From the NCBI GenBank assembly GCA_903845365.1, contig CAIMXI010000043.1, positions 1-55,416 on the forward strand: a stretch of 55,416 nucleotides of DNA, read 5' to 3'. The notes under the pieces are model-generated. The model was not told where the DNA came from. It ran no database searches and was given only the letters and a program-made list of their open reading frames with translations. Positions 1-8,620 of the stretch are shown here, piece after piece. The stretch comes from an uncultured Geobacteraceae bacterium. GTDB lineage: Bacteria; Desulfobacterota; Desulfuromonadia; Geobacterales; Pseudopelobacteraceae. Both the position numbers and the translations under genes were made by a program. How positions within the stretch are numbered: the stretch's first letter is position 1; each line of letters starts with the position of its first letter.

Positions 1-623
1 ATAATAACATTGTGGATATTCAATTATATGTTTATGGTAGGCCTAACGTTGAAGTAAGGCAACTATAATGATTCCAGCAAGTTAGGATGGGCATCTCAAA
101 ATAAAGGTCGCCAAATGCTATACGTGGGAATCCAGGCTAGTACCATGTAACATTTACACTTTCGGATAAAGCCTCTTCAACTTGATTCTGGCATCCGATG
201 TTGTGAACTGTCAGTTAACTTTTTTAGTGAGATTGTTTCGTTCATTTTCTCATGCTGCAACTTCTGCTTGAATCGATGATATATCGGCAACTCTCCTGCG
301 TCGGAGAGCAACTGACACCACCGGTAATATGTTGACCCGTTTTTTAAATTTCAGGTTTACCTGTGCAGAAGACTGACAAGCTTTGTGGCGTGCACTCCGA
401 ATGGAAAACGTCTGACGGTTGAGGTGGGCGAAGCACCGGTATAATAAAATGCCTTGAAAAAGGGCACTTTTTGCGTTGGGTTGTCGAGGTCTGTCAGAAA
501 CGAAAAACCAGAGATTTATACACCCCCTCTCTTTTAATGCTAATATGTAACATACTGAAACTACAGCCACTATTATCAATGAATAGATCTAAATAGTATT
601 TTTTTTCATACAGTGGGATTCAT

Positions 624-651
624 TTGTATACTCGCCTTCAGTTGTATACAA
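624..651. promoter_or_regulatory. Candidate operator: paired TTGTATAC motifs
   Basis: TTGTATAC occurs at 624-631 and again at 642-649, exactly 18 bases apart. The second copy extends to the perfect palindrome TTGTATACAA (642-651). This core resembles operators described for GntR-family repressors. It lies about 145 bases upstream of the small membrane-protein gene at 796. No regulator gene is next to it, so the regulator is unknown and the site is only a candidate. Confidence 0.3.
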
Positions 652-720
652 GAACGCAAAAAGAATAAATATATCATAAATATCAGCATGTTATGTAACG
701 CCACTACTTTATTTCAAAAT

Positions 721-738
721 TTGGCACGGCAAGTGTAA
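721..738 (+). promoter_or_regulatory. Possible sigma54-type promoter
   Basis: TTGGCACG followed four bases later by GTGTA resembles the -24/-12 pattern TGGCACG-N4-TTGCA with correct spacing. The -24 half is perfect, but the -12 half has GT where GC is expected. Transcription would start near 748-750, about 48 bases before the ATG at 796. The imperfect -12 element keeps confidence low. Confidence 0.3.
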
Positions 739-795
739 TAGATAAAGACAGAAGCAGACGAAATAAATCTAAAGAAAAAATAGAAGGAGGATGTC

Positions 796-1029
796 ATGAG
801 AGCACTTATCACCACCATCATTGGAACCATCGCCCCAGCGACGGTATTTGCGGCAGCAAACGGATTGAGTGAAGATAACAGTGGGATTTTTGTCTGGGTA
901 TTTTTAGGATTCTGCGCCCTGATAGTAGTAGCACAGGTAATCCCGGCGATATTGTTGATGACTGGCATGGTTAGAGGGGTTGCGTCGGTAGTAAGGGACG
1001 AAAAAGTAGCCGCCACATCTAAAAGCTGA
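796..1029 (+). CDS. Small membrane protein of unknown function
   Basis: This 77-residue protein starts 5 bases after a strong AGGAGG ribosome binding site. The N-terminus (MRALITTIIGTIAPATVFA) looks like a signal peptide or short membrane segment with an Ala-rich cleavage-like region near residues 18-21. A second hydrophobic stretch spans about residues 30-57 and is followed by a charged, probably cytoplasmic tail. I recognise no family. A hairpin terminator follows 39 bases after the stop, so it is probably monocistronic, with its own candidate promoter and operator upstream. Its function is unknown, but the strong initiation signal and coding-like composition make it very likely a real gene. 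Confidence 0.7.
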   Translation: MRALITTIIGTIAPATVFAAANGLSEDNSGIFVWVFLGFCALIVVAQVIPAILLMTGMVRGVASVVRDEKVAATSKS

Positions 1030-1067
1030 GTTTGCAGAGGGGGAATGTATGGAAATAGGAGCAACGT

Positions 1068-1100
1068 AGAAGGCCACTTTCGGGTGGCCTTCTGTATTTG
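1068..1100 (+). terminator. Hairpin terminator after small membrane gene
   Basis: A perfect 10-bp stem (AGAAGGCCAC at 1068-1077 and GTGGCCTTCT at 1084-1093) with a 6-base loop is followed by a weakly T-rich run (GTATTTG). It lies between two convergent small genes and could stop transcription of the plus-strand gene. The T-tract is poor, so strength is uncertain. Confidence 0.6.
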
Positions 1101-1132
1101 TGTGCCGTTTAATTGTTATTGGAGGCTATTGG

Positions 1133-1369
1133 CTACCTGCCATCTTTTCTAAACAGGAAAAACCAGATAGAAAAGAGAGAGCCTCCTAAAGCTATTAAGA
1201 GCAGATATGGTATAACAATCCCCACCCGGTCATCAACAAGCAATTTGTGTATTTCAGGAAACAGAGAGGGGATAAGACCAATAAGGATAATTGTCACAGC
1301 AGAGGCAAGCGTGGCTATTGACCCTGCGACATGTGACTTAATAATGAACTTTTCAGTTGGCAACCACAT
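1133..1369 (-). CDS. Small membrane protein, hypothetical
   Basis: From the ATG at 1369 the protein has 78 residues and two clear hydrophobic segments (about residues 15-36, and 49-72 ending in WFFLFRK). This is typical of a small inner-membrane protein with a short positively charged cytoplasmic tail. An in-frame ATG at 1441 would add 24 residues (MAAFLAHLMLIILK...), but neither start has a textbook ribosome binding site. I prefer 1369 because a G-rich run (GGGGTG) precedes it. The plus-strand open frame over the same bases looks like its shadow. It converges with the gene at 796-1029 across the hairpin at 1068-1093. No family was recognised. Confidence 0.5.
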   Translation of the reverse strand: MWLPTEKFIIKSHVAGSIATLASAVTIILIGLIPSLFPEIHKLLVDDRVGIVIPYLLLIALGGSLFSIWFFLFRKDGR

Positions 1370-1595
1370 GACGACACCCCACTTTAGGCCTCTACAACTC
1401 TTGAGAATTATAAGCATCAAATGTGCCAAAAAGGCGGCCATAGCATACTATTAGTAGTTAGTATAGCGTCCAAATCTGTGATAAAGTGGGTTCGTTTTCC
1501 ACGGGTGTTTGTGTACTTCACAAAATTAGTGATAAAAGAAGAATTAAAGCAGCACCTTAAATCAAGAGGAGTAGAATTCTTTCATAGGAGAATAT

Positions 1596-3500
1596 ATGGA
1601 TATCGGAACAGACATTCTGGAGCAGTATCGGCAAAGCATAGTGGAAGGCGATGAAGAGAGCCGCGTCGAGATATACCGGGAGATCGGCGATCTTGGCATT
1701 CCTGGAGGCACTGATATCCTGATACTGGGGCTCTCCGACACATCCTCCTACGTCCGTTCGACGGTCGCTAATATCCTGTTCGAAATAGCCGATGAAAAAA
1801 TTGTCGCAGAGGTGCTTGAATGCCTGCGCGAAGAGAGCCCTACCCTCCGCTCACTGGCGATGGCTCTTCTCGCCAGACTCGGATTGACCGCATTGGGGCG
1901 GGTGGAAGATTATCTAACTGATGACGACAGCGATGTCCGTATCTTTGCAGCAAACATCATTGCCGCCGGCGGCCACAGGGAGGCGTTCGCCGCGTTAAAG
2001 GGGGCGCTTCAAGACCCTGAAGAAAACGTCCGCTACGCTGCAGTGGAAGCTCTCGGCAGGATCGGGGATGAAGAGGCGATCCCTCTGCTGGTTTCCGTTC
2101 TCTCCGATGAATGGGCCAGATATCCTGCAATAGAAGCTCTCGGTTTGCTGAAGGCTGGTGAGGCGATTCCGCTGCTGCTGGAAATATACGACGAGGACGA
2201 ATGGATCCGGAACGCTGTCATCGAGGCGCTCGGCAATATCGGCGTCGCAGAGCCAGTCGGTTTTCTTATCGACCGTCTTGAAATCGGCAACGAAATGCTC
2301 CTTCACACCACGCTTGCTGCGCTTGCAAAGATCGAGCAGAACAGTCCCACCGGCGCCTTTGATCGTCTGCAGGAGGTGGGAGTAGATGTGAACGCCATAG
2401 TACACTCCGCACTTTCGGTCAACAATCCGGATGTCAGAAAATCGGCCATCTGGACACTCGGGATGATCGGTTCAGAATCTGACCTCCCGTCACTCCTGGA
2501 ACAACTCTCCGACTTTGACGAGGAGATACGGGATATCTCGCGCACGTCAGTCATAAAACTCGGCACTCGGCATATTGGGGCGCTGATCCGTTATCTGCCC
2601 CAGGATGATAACCTCCTCAAGGAGATGATCGAGATATTCGGCGAGATACAGAACAGGGAAGCGATTCCGCCGATACTCGTCGCCCTTGAGAACGGGAGCG
2701 ACATTATTCGGGCGGCTGCGGCGCGAACCCTCGCTTCATTTAAAGACAGCTCGGTCGTGGAGCAGCTTATATCGCATCTCAATGATAAGAGCGGTCATGT
2801 CCGGAGCGCCTCCGCCCAGTCGCTGGGAGACTTAAGAGCGGTAAAGGCCACGCGTCAACTCTTTCCGCTGCTTGAAGACGAGTTTGTCGATGTGCGGGAG
2901 TCCGCTTCCGAAGCGCTCGGAAAGATAGGTACCCCCGAAATCATTACCCACGTGGCACCGTTTCTTAAACATGCCAGGATGGAGGTGAGGCAGGCGGCGG
3001 TTCAATGCCTCGGGATCATCACGGATAGAAGAACCGACAGCTTTCTGATGGATGCCTTGAATAACGCTGATCGCGGGGTGCGCCGCTTTGCGGCGAATGC
3101 GATAGGAACGCGCAAGATTATTAAGGCACTCAAGCCGCTGATGTCGTCGCTTATGGATGAAGATTGGCAGGTGCGCAAATCGGCAGCCTCAGCTCTTGGT
3201 GCACTGCGAGACCAGCGCTCGGTCGAGCCGCTCATCGCTTCTCTGAAGGATGAAAACGTCTGGGTACGTTACGCGACTGTCAAAGCTCTTGGCAACATCG
3301 GGGGGGAGAAGGCTGGGATGGCTCTCAGAAAACCTCTGAAACAGGATCTGCCACCGGTAAGAATTGTCGCCATGGAGGCGTTGTCGAAGATGAAAGATCC
3401 CGAAACTATTCCTCTTTTGACCTCCATGAGCGAAGAACCTGATCTGGATGTACGCAAATCTGCTACCGAAATCCTCGGAAGATATATGAGTAGTTTATGA
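1596..3500 (+). CDS. HEAT-repeat (PBS-lyase type) scaffold protein
   Basis: This 634-residue soluble protein consists almost entirely of about 30-residue alpha-helical HEAT/PBS-lyase-like repeats. A recurring pattern such as 'VRYAAVEALGRIGDEEAIPLL' is seen from about residue 50 to the C-terminus, for example DVRKSAIWTLGMIG, VRSASAQSLGDL and VRKSATEILGRY. Such solenoids serve as protein-protein interaction scaffolds. No catalytic motif was seen. An AGGAG site lies 5 bases before the ATG. The stop overlaps the cheR start (ATGA at 3497-3500), so it is the first gene of the chemosensory operon and probably acts with it, perhaps by organising the array or binding a receiver. That role is inferred from position only. 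Confidence 0.85.
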   Translation: MDIGTDILEQYRQSIVEGDEESRVEIYREIGDLGIPGGTDILILGLSDTSSYVRSTVANILFEIADEKIVAEVLECLREESPTLRSLAMALLARLGLTALGRVEDYLTDDDSDVRIFAANIIAAGGHREAFAALKGALQDPEENVRYAAVEALGRIGDEEAIPLLVSVLSDEWARYPAIEALGLLKAGEAIPLLLEIYDEDEWIRNAVIEALGNIGVAEPVGFLIDRLEIGNEMLLHTTLAALAKIEQNSPTGAFDRLQEVGVDVNAIVHSALSVNNPDVRKSAIWTLGMIGSESDLPSLLEQLSDFDEEIRDISRTSVIKLGTRHIGALIRYLPQDDNLLKEMIEIFGEIQNREAIPPILVALENGSDIIRAAAARTLASFKDSSVVEQLISHLNDKSGHVRSASAQSLGDLRAVKATRQLFPLLEDEFVDVRESASEALGKIGTPEIITHVAPFLKHARMEVRQAAVQCLGIITDRRTDSFLMDALNNADRGVRRFAANAIGTRKIIKALKPLMSSLMDEDWQVRKSAASALGALRDQRSVEPLIASLKDENVWVRYATVKALGNIGGEKAGMALRKPLKQDLPPVRIVAMEALSKMKDPETIPLLTSMSEEPDLDVRKSATEILGRYMSSL

Positions 3501-4324
3501 ACGAGCTGACCATCGAAGAGTTCAGAATCTTAAGGGATCTGATCAAAGAGCGTAGCGGAATCTGGCTTTCCGACACAAAGGTCAGTTTCCTGAGCGTGAG
3601 GCTTGGCCATCGCCTCAAGGCTACGAACATGGATAGTGCAAAGGATTACTTTTTTTATCTGAAGTATGATCCCGAGGGGGGGGGAGAACTTGACAATCTT
3701 GTTGACGCCGCAACGGTAAACGAGACATACTTCTTCCGCGAGGATGCCCAACTGGAGGATTTCAGCAATGAGATCGTACCGCAGCTTCTCGAGCAGAAAC
3801 AGGATGGCGCCCCGATCACGATCTGGAGCGCCGGCTGCTCAACCGGAGAGGAGCCTTACACCCTGGCCATGCTGCTGTTGGAACACCCGCTCCAGATTCA
3901 TCCGTCAAGAATCTCCATCATAGCCTCTGACATAAACCGGAGCATCCTAAGCGCCGCCCGTGAAGGAGTCTATGACAGTTACAGTGTGCGGCGTACTCCG
4001 CCGCACTATCTCCTTAAATATTTTGAAAAGAGGGACGACGGCAAATACCTGGTCAACGAAAAGGTTCGGAGGCTGGTAAAATTTGTCCATATCAATTTCA
4101 TGGATCCGTTTGCAACCGGCAGGATCAGGGATGTGGACGCCGCCTTCTGCAGGAATGTAATCATCTATTTTGACGATATTGACAAGGGGAGATGCATCGA
4201 TAACCTTCGCCGTTCCCTCGCTAAGGGTGGGTATCTGCATCTCGGCCATTCGGAGAGCCTGAACCGTTCATCCTCGCTCTTTGATGTCGTCCGGCTCAAA
4301 CAGACTGTGGCGTATAGAAAATAA
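3497..4324 (+). CDS. cheR: Chemotaxis protein methyltransferase CheR
   Basis: This 275-residue CheR transfers methyl groups from S-adenosylmethionine to glutamates of chemoreceptors, setting adaptation. The N-terminal helical domain (about residues 1-75) is followed by the SAM-binding fold. Visible motifs are NETYFFRE (about 77), the SAM loop SAGCSTGEEPY (about 110-122), ASDIN, and the CRNVIIYF segment (about 212-220). The length is standard for a stand-alone CheR without TPRs. It overlaps the upstream HEAT gene by 4 bases and is followed by cheY and cheA, so it belongs to the plus-strand chemosensory system. A second CheR with TPRs is present in the minus-strand cluster. Confidence 0.95.
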   Translation: MNELTIEEFRILRDLIKERSGIWLSDTKVSFLSVRLGHRLKATNMDSAKDYFFYLKYDPEGGGELDNLVDAATVNETYFFREDAQLEDFSNEIVPQLLEQKQDGAPITIWSAGCSTGEEPYTLAMLLLEHPLQIHPSRISIIASDINRSILSAAREGVYDSYSVRRTPPHYLLKYFEKRDDGKYLVNEKVRRLVKFVHINFMDPFATGRIRDVDAAFCRNVIIYFDDIDKGRCIDNLRRSLAKGGYLHLGHSESLNRSSSLFDVVRLKQTVAYRK

Positions 4325-4342
4325 ATAAAACGGGGGTGGCAA

Positions 4343-4708
4343 ATGGTAAAGAAAATTCTTGCAGTTGATGATTCATCCAGCATCAGAAAAATGGTGGAGT
4401 TTACCCTGAAGAGCAGGGGATTCAAGGTGACAACGGCGGTGGACGGTCAGGAGGCGCTCGAATTTCTGGCGAGAGAGATTCCTGACGCGCTGATACTCGA
4501 TATCAACATGCCACGGATGGACGGTTTTGAGTTCCTGAAAAAGATCAAGTCGGACGAAGCGTATTCGGCCATTCCGGTGATGATGCTCACTACAGAGGGA
4601 CAGGATGAAGACAGGGATACGGCGCAGGCGCTCGGCGCGGGGCATTATATCGTAAAGCCGTTCAAGCCGTCCGAACTGATCGCCGCAGTTGAAAAACTGT
4701 TTCTCTAA
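4343..4708 (+). CDS. cheY: CheY-type single-domain response regulator
   Basis: This 121-residue protein is a bare receiver domain. It carries the acidic pocket D9/D10, phospho-acceptor D53 (LILDINMPRMDG), switch threonine T83 (MMLTT) and conserved K105 (IVKPF). It has no output domain, so it should act by protein-protein contact, either as the diffusible output of the CheA encoded next to it or as a phosphate sink. It lies between cheR and cheA with short gaps (18 and 11 bases). A flagellar-motor target is not shown by the sequence, since no flagellar gene is in the window. Confidence 0.9.
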   Translation: MVKKILAVDDSSSIRKMVEFTLKSRGFKVTTAVDGQEALEFLAREIPDALILDINMPRMDGFEFLKKIKSDEAYSAIPVMMLTTEGQDEDRDTAQALGAGHYIVKPFKPSELIAAVEKLFL

Positions 4709-4719
4709 AGGAGCCGGAA

Positions 4720-6378
4720 ATGTCTGAAAACGACATAGAGAGCGACATCGACGCAAAGATAATTGCCCAGATGTTAGAGGACTTTCTGGAGGAATCCCAG
4801 GATTTCCTGGATCAGTTGAACCTCAATCTCACGCAACTGGAGGAAAAACCTGAGGATGCGAATGTAATAAATGAGATATTCAGGGCAGCCCATACGTTGA
4901 AAGGGACCGCCTCTTTTGTCGGCATTGACGGCGTACGGGAGATAGCCCACAAGATGGAGGATGTCTTCGGGGCGATTCGCAAAGGGGAGTTAAAGGTGAC
5001 GGCGGCGATCATCGACACGATGTTCGAGGCTACCGCGATGCTGACCATCGTAAGGGACAGGGCGAGGAGGAGAGAGTCGTCGGATGTCGATATATCCCCC
5101 ATTCTGTTCACACTCTCCGGGCTGCTCGAAACCGACGTAGCCGAAAGCCCTCCCATCTCTCCGGATGGGAACGACATAAACACCCCCGCAAGTCAGATGG
5201 TGAGTGCCGAAAACAGTCTGGCTGTTTCAGAAACCATCAGGGTCTCCACCGCCAGGCTCGACTCATTCATGAATCTTGTCGGCGAAATGATCACTAGCGT
5301 AAACCGATTGAACGGCGCCTCCAGCCGTTTAAGGGACAATGACCTGACCACTATCTCCTCAACCATAACAAGGCTCACCAAACAGATACACTCCGGCCTC
5401 ATGATCGTGCGGATGGTGCGGATAGAAAAGATGTTCAATAAATTCCCCGGCGTAGTAAGGAATCTGGCAAGGGGGCGGGAGAAGGAGATCGAACTTGTCA
5501 TTTCAGGCAGGGAGACTGAACTCGACAAGAGCGTAACAGAGCAGATTTATGATCCGCTCGTGCATATCCTGAGAAATGCAGTCGACCACGGCATCGAAAA
5601 TCCGAAGGTGAGGCGCGGAGTTGGTAAACCGCCCGTAGGCCAGATTCAGCTTCGGGCACGGCATGAGCAAAATAGCGTAATCATTGAGATATCAGACGAT
5701 GGGAGTGGTATCGATCCCGAGAAGATACGTGAGACTGCGGTAAGAAAAGGGCTGCTCACTCCGGAGGCTGCTTTGGCCCTTACGGATGATCAGGCTATTA
5801 ATCTGATATTTCTCCCCGGTTTCAGCAGTGCCGAGAAGGTGAGCGATATTTCGGGGCGCGGGGTCGGGATGGATGTTGTGAGAGAGAACGTCCGGAGGCT
5901 CCGCGGCACTGTTGATGTTCATACAGCCGTAGGGAAAGGAACGACGTTCCGTATCCAGCTCCCCCTCACGCTTGCCGTCCTTCAGGTGCTTCTCGTCAAA
6001 ACAGGAGGTTTGGTATACGCCCTCCCGATTCATTTAGTGAGTGAAACCCTGCTTATTGAGGCCTCCGAGATAAACACGCTGGAGAAGAATGACGTAATTT
6101 TTATCCGTGGCGCGGCGCTGCAGCTCAAATCTATGAACTCCATCCTAGGGCGGGACGCGCGCACATCGAAGAGCGGATTGATCCCGGTAGTCGTCCTCGG
6201 GCTTGCGGAAAAAAAGATAGCCGTCTCTGTTGACGAACTGCTTGGCAAACAGGATGTAGTTATGAAACCGCTTGGAGAGTACCTAGGCACTGTTGAAGGG
6301 GTTGAAGGAGCTGCAATACTGACCGACGGGAGCGTAACGCTTATCATAGACGTAGAGTATGTTCTGCGGTGCCGGTGA
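4720..6378 (+). CDS. cheA: Chemotaxis histidine kinase CheA (no P2 domain)
   Basis: This 552-residue CheA is shorter than the usual 650 or so. Domain order is HPt/P1 (residues 10-115, phospho-acceptor H58 in AAHTLKGTASF), a short linker, P3 dimerisation (from about 165, VSTARLDSFMNLVGEMI), the P4 ATPase (about 235-410: N box LRNAVDHGIE, DDGSGIDP, SGRGVGMDVV) and the CheW-like P5 (about 415-552). No P2 (CheY/CheB-binding) domain is visible between P1 and P3, so regulators probably dock elsewhere. It autophosphorylates in response to MCP/CheW complexes and phosphorylates CheY and CheB. A good ribosome site (AAAGGAG) precedes the ATG. Confidence 0.95.
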   Translation: MSENDIESDIDAKIIAQMLEDFLEESQDFLDQLNLNLTQLEEKPEDANVINEIFRAAHTLKGTASFVGIDGVREIAHKMEDVFGAIRKGELKVTAAIIDTMFEATAMLTIVRDRARRRESSDVDISPILFTLSGLLETDVAESPPISPDGNDINTPASQMVSAENSLAVSETIRVSTARLDSFMNLVGEMITSVNRLNGASSRLRDNDLTTISSTITRLTKQIHSGLMIVRMVRIEKMFNKFPGVVRNLARGREKEIELVISGRETELDKSVTEQIYDPLVHILRNAVDHGIENPKVRRGVGKPPVGQIQLRARHEQNSVIIEISDDGSGIDPEKIRETAVRKGLLTPEAALALTDDQAINLIFLPGFSSAEKVSDISGRGVGMDVVRENVRRLRGTVDVHTAVGKGTTFRIQLPLTLAVLQVLLVKTGGLVYALPIHLVSETLLIEASEINTLEKNDVIFIRGAALQLKSMNSILGRDARTSKSGLIPVVVLGLAEKKIAVSVDELLGKQDVVMKPLGEYLGTVEGVEGAAILTDGSVTLIIDVEYVLRCR

Positions 6379-6408
6379 AGTTAATACGATGAAAAGGGGG
6401 ATTTTGCT

Positions 6409-7989
6409 ATGTTTAACAATATGAAGATAGGGACACGTCTCGGCATTGGGTTTTTATTAATTTTGATCTGCGCCTCTGCGGTCACTTTTGTCGCCATTAA
6501 CCGGATGGGTATGCTTGCAAAGACGACTGTAGACTTATACGAACATCCGTTTGCTGTCAGCAACGCCATCTCGCGGGTAGAGCTCGATATAGCAAGAATG
6601 CACCGGGCCATGAAGGATGTGGTGCTGACCCAGAACAGCAGTCAGGTTGACGAGTATACTAATGAAATAAATACCATTGAGAAGGGGCTGTATAAGGAAT
6701 TTGAAATATTGAAAGGGGCTTTTTTGGGTGATAAGACGCTGATTGACAAGGCGTACGCCCTGATTGCCGACTGGAAGAAAATACGGGAACAGGTTATCGC
6801 ACTTTCGCTTGCCGGGAAAAAAGACGAGGCGGTAATTATGCATAAAACAAAAGCCGCCACTCTTCTCAAAGATATTGATGCGACTCTCGAATCTGTTGAC
6901 GATTTCGCCGCAAAGAAGGCGCTCTCATTTATGCAAAATGCGGAGGAAACCAGGAAGTCTGCCGTCACTATGGTCTACTCTCTGCTCTTTTTCAGTATCG
7001 TTGCCAGTCTGATTGCACTCTTCTTTTTGATACGATCAGTAACAGTACCTCTGCAGGCGGCAATGATTGCGGTCAAAAGGGTCGCTTCCGGAGATCTGAC
7101 CGCAAATATTTCCGATACGGAAATGCGTGGAGATGAGCTGGGCACGCTGATGCAGGCTCAAAATACGATGATTCTGAACCTGTCCGCTATCATGCGTAAT
7201 CTGATGGATTATGCAACCAGGCTCGCTTCGTCGGCCGCTGAGATCGGTGCAGCCACGGAGGAGATGAGCCGGGGGGCGGATTCACAGATGAACCAGGTCA
7301 TTAAGACCTCATCCGGCATGGCGGAGATGGCCGCATCGGTGCAGGAGGTTTCGAGAAATGCGAGGAACACTTCGGAAACAGCGGTTTCAGCGGCAAAGCT
7401 GGCAAAAGACGGCTCACAGAGAGTGAAAAAGACGGTAGCCGGCATAAGCGGAGTGAACGACACGCTCCGGAGGTTGAAAGGGCGCTCTGAGAAGGTGGGC
7501 AAAGTTGTACAGTTTATCAGCGAGATTGCGGCTCAGACAAATATCCTGGCTCTGAATGCGGCGATCGAAGCGGCGCGCGCTGGTGAACACGGGAGGGGTT
7601 TTGATGTGGTGGCCGAGGAGATCAGGAGGCTTGCGCAGAAAACTACCGACTCCACCGCAGAGATAGCGGCCACGATCGAGGAGATACAGATCGAGACCCG
7701 CGACGCTGTGAACAGTATGGAGGTCAGCACGGCGGCGGCTGTCGAGGCCGGTCAATCAATTGAAGATATCGTGGAGGGAATCGTCTCCACGACTGACATG
7801 ATACAGTTGATCTCCTCTGCGGCGGCTCAGCAGGCAAGGACGAGCGAAGAGATATCAGACTCTCTGCAGAACATCTCCGGAGTGAACAAGCAGACGGCGC
7901 AGGCGTCAAGAGAGGTAGCCAAGGCTATTCAGGATTTAAGTCTGCTGGCAGAGAAGCTTAAAGAGGTTACGGATAAGTTTCGGGTGTGA
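6409..7989 (+). CDS. Methyl-accepting chemotaxis protein (4HB-type sensor)
   Basis: This 526-residue receptor has a first membrane helix at about residues 10-30, a helical periplasmic domain of about 155 residues (consistent with a four-helix-bundle MCP sensor), a second membrane helix at about 185-207, HAMP (about 208-262) and the cytoplasmic signalling domain. The hairpin tip is recognisable ([22 protein letters not shown]). Just after the tip the usual GFAVVA reads GFDVVA, an unusual acidic substitution. No C-terminal CheR-tethering pentapeptide is seen. Between cheA and cheW, it is probably the dedicated receptor of this system. The ligand is unknown. Confidence 0.93.
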   Translation: MFNNMKIGTRLGIGFLLILICASAVTFVAINRMGMLAKTTVDLYEHPFAVSNAISRVELDIARMHRAMKDVVLTQNSSQVDEYTNEINTIEKGLYKEFEILKGAFLGDKTLIDKAYALIADWKKIREQVIALSLAGKKDEAVIMHKTKAATLLKDIDATLESVDDFAAKKALSFMQNAEETRKSAVTMVYSLLFFSIVASLIALFFLIRSVTVPLQAAMIAVKRVASGDLTANISDTEMRGDELGTLMQAQNTMILNLSAIMRNLMDYATRLASSAAEIGAATEEMSRGADSQMNQVIKTSSGMAEMAASVQEVSRNARNTSETAVSAAKLAKDGSQRVKKTVAGISGVNDTLRRLKGRSEKVGKVVQFISEIAAQTNILALNAAIEAARAGEHGRGFDVVAEEIRRLAQKTTDSTAEIAATIEEIQIETRDAVNSMEVSTAAAVEAGQSIEDIVEGIVSTTDMIQLISSAAAQQARTSEEISDSLQNISGVNKQTAQASREVAKAIQDLSLLAEKLKEVTDKFRV

Positions 7990-7990
7990 A

Positions 7991-8112
7991 TTAACCCCTC
8001 CTGTCCTCCCCTTATATAAGGGGAGGGACGTGATGTCGTTGCGGTGGTGGTACTTTTTGACTTTAAGCCCCCCTCTTAAGATAAGAGGGGCTGGGGGAGT
8101 TATGAAACTGCC
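7991..8112. repeat. Palindromic repeat copy A, upstream of DUF559 gene
   Basis: This 122-bp element is repeated almost exactly at 8489-8620: one mismatch, and a 10-bp insertion GTTTGCCTTT in the second copy. It begins with a perfect 22-bp palindrome at 8005-8026 centred on TATA and contains a second, imperfect palindrome around 8065-8092 (CCCCTCTTA / TAAGAGGGG). The two ends are imperfect inverted repeats (TTAACCCCTCC versus GGGGGAGTTA). The layout is that of a REP- or MITE-like element. GGGGGAG at 8093-8099 is followed by an ATG at 8102. Confidence 0.9.
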
Positions 8113-8124
8113 GGGGTCGGAGTT

Positions 8125-8517
8125 ATGAGCTTTTTAAAGAACGATCCGGCCTTGAAAGAGTGGCGAAAAGAGTTGCGGCGGAACCAGACCGATGCCGAGA
8201 GATTTTTCTGGGCAAAAGTCCGCAACAGGCAGTTTTTTGGGCTGAAGTTCTTTCGTCAATACAGCTTTGGCTCGTATATTCTGGATTTTTACTGTCCGGA
8301 GAAAAAATTGGCGGTAGAGCTGGATGGCGGACAACATAATCTGCCCGCAGGAAAAGAGTATGATACGGCACGTACGAAATATTTGAATGCTCACGCTGTA
8401 GAGGTTGAGCGCTTTTGGAATAATGAGGTGTTGGTTGAGATGGATGCTGTTCTCGCCCGCTTGGAGCTGAAGGTCACAAATCAAAATCTTAACCCCACCT
8501 GTCCTCCCCTTATATAA
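8125..8517 (+). CDS. DUF559 endonuclease-like protein (Vsr/PD-(D/E)XK fold)
   Basis: This 130-residue protein has the DUF559 signature: RRNQTDAERFFW near residues 19-30, then FFRQYSFGSYILDFYCPEKK and AVELDGGQH. The Asp in ILDFYC and the Glu in VELDGGQH fit the PD-(D/E)XK-type active site of the Vsr-related endonuclease family. No biochemical function is firmly established for most members. Its start codon lies 12 bases after repeat copy A, and its last residues (NPTCPPLI) and TAA stop are encoded inside repeat copy B, at the centre of a palindrome. It interrupts the mcp-cheW junction and has no obvious chemotaxis role, so it is probably a mobile cassette. Confidence 0.85.
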   Translation: MSFLKNDPALKEWRKELRRNQTDAERFFWAKVRNRQFFGLKFFRQYSFGSYILDFYCPEKKLAVELDGGQHNLPAGKEYDTARTKYLNAHAVEVERFWNNEVLVEMDAVLARLELKVTNQNLNPTCPPLI

Positions 8518-8620
8518 GGGGAGGGACGTGATGTCGTTGCGGTGGTGGTACTTTTTGACTTTGTTTGCCTTTAAGCCCCCCTCTTAAGATAAGAGGGGCT
8601 GGGGGAGTTATGAAACTGCC
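8489..8620. repeat. Palindromic repeat copy B, downstream of DUF559 gene
   Basis: This 132-bp direct copy of 7991-8112 contains the same two palindromes plus a 10-bp insertion (about 8564-8573). The DUF559 stop codon (TAA, 8515-8517) lies at the centre of its first palindrome. Its right end places GGGGGAG (8601-8607) and an ATG (8610) just before cheW. The short frame ATG-AAA-CTG-CCG-TAG ends 2 bases before the ATG at 8627. Confidence 0.9.

Larger units (their letters stand above)
1..780. other. Non-coding stretch at left edge
   Basis: No convincing gene is visible here. The only long open frame, on the minus strand at about 250-579, encodes a basic, low-information peptide with no recognisable domain and no clear ribosome binding site, so it is not called. 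The stretch is AT-rich towards its right end, where candidate regulatory sites for the small gene starting at 796 are found (GTATAC motifs at 624-651 and a TGGCAC motif at 722). Whether it contains the end of an upstream transcript cannot be seen. Confidence 0.5.

Noticed and set aside
43..90. Integron attC-like site (GCCTAAC ... GTTAGGA)
   Set aside because: The two short cores are nearly complementary, but the span is too short, inner arms do not pair, and no integrase or cassette is seen.
250..579. 109-residue minus-strand open frame
   Set aside because: Basic, low-information peptide with no domain, no clear ribosome site and no neighbour support.
4343..4708. Evidence for flagellar motility
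   Set aside because: No flagellar, motor or FliM-type gene is in the window, so the CheY target cannot be assigned.
7991..8620. Insertion sequence with a transposase
   Set aside because: The repeats flank a DUF559 gene, not a known transposase, and no target-site duplication could be defined.
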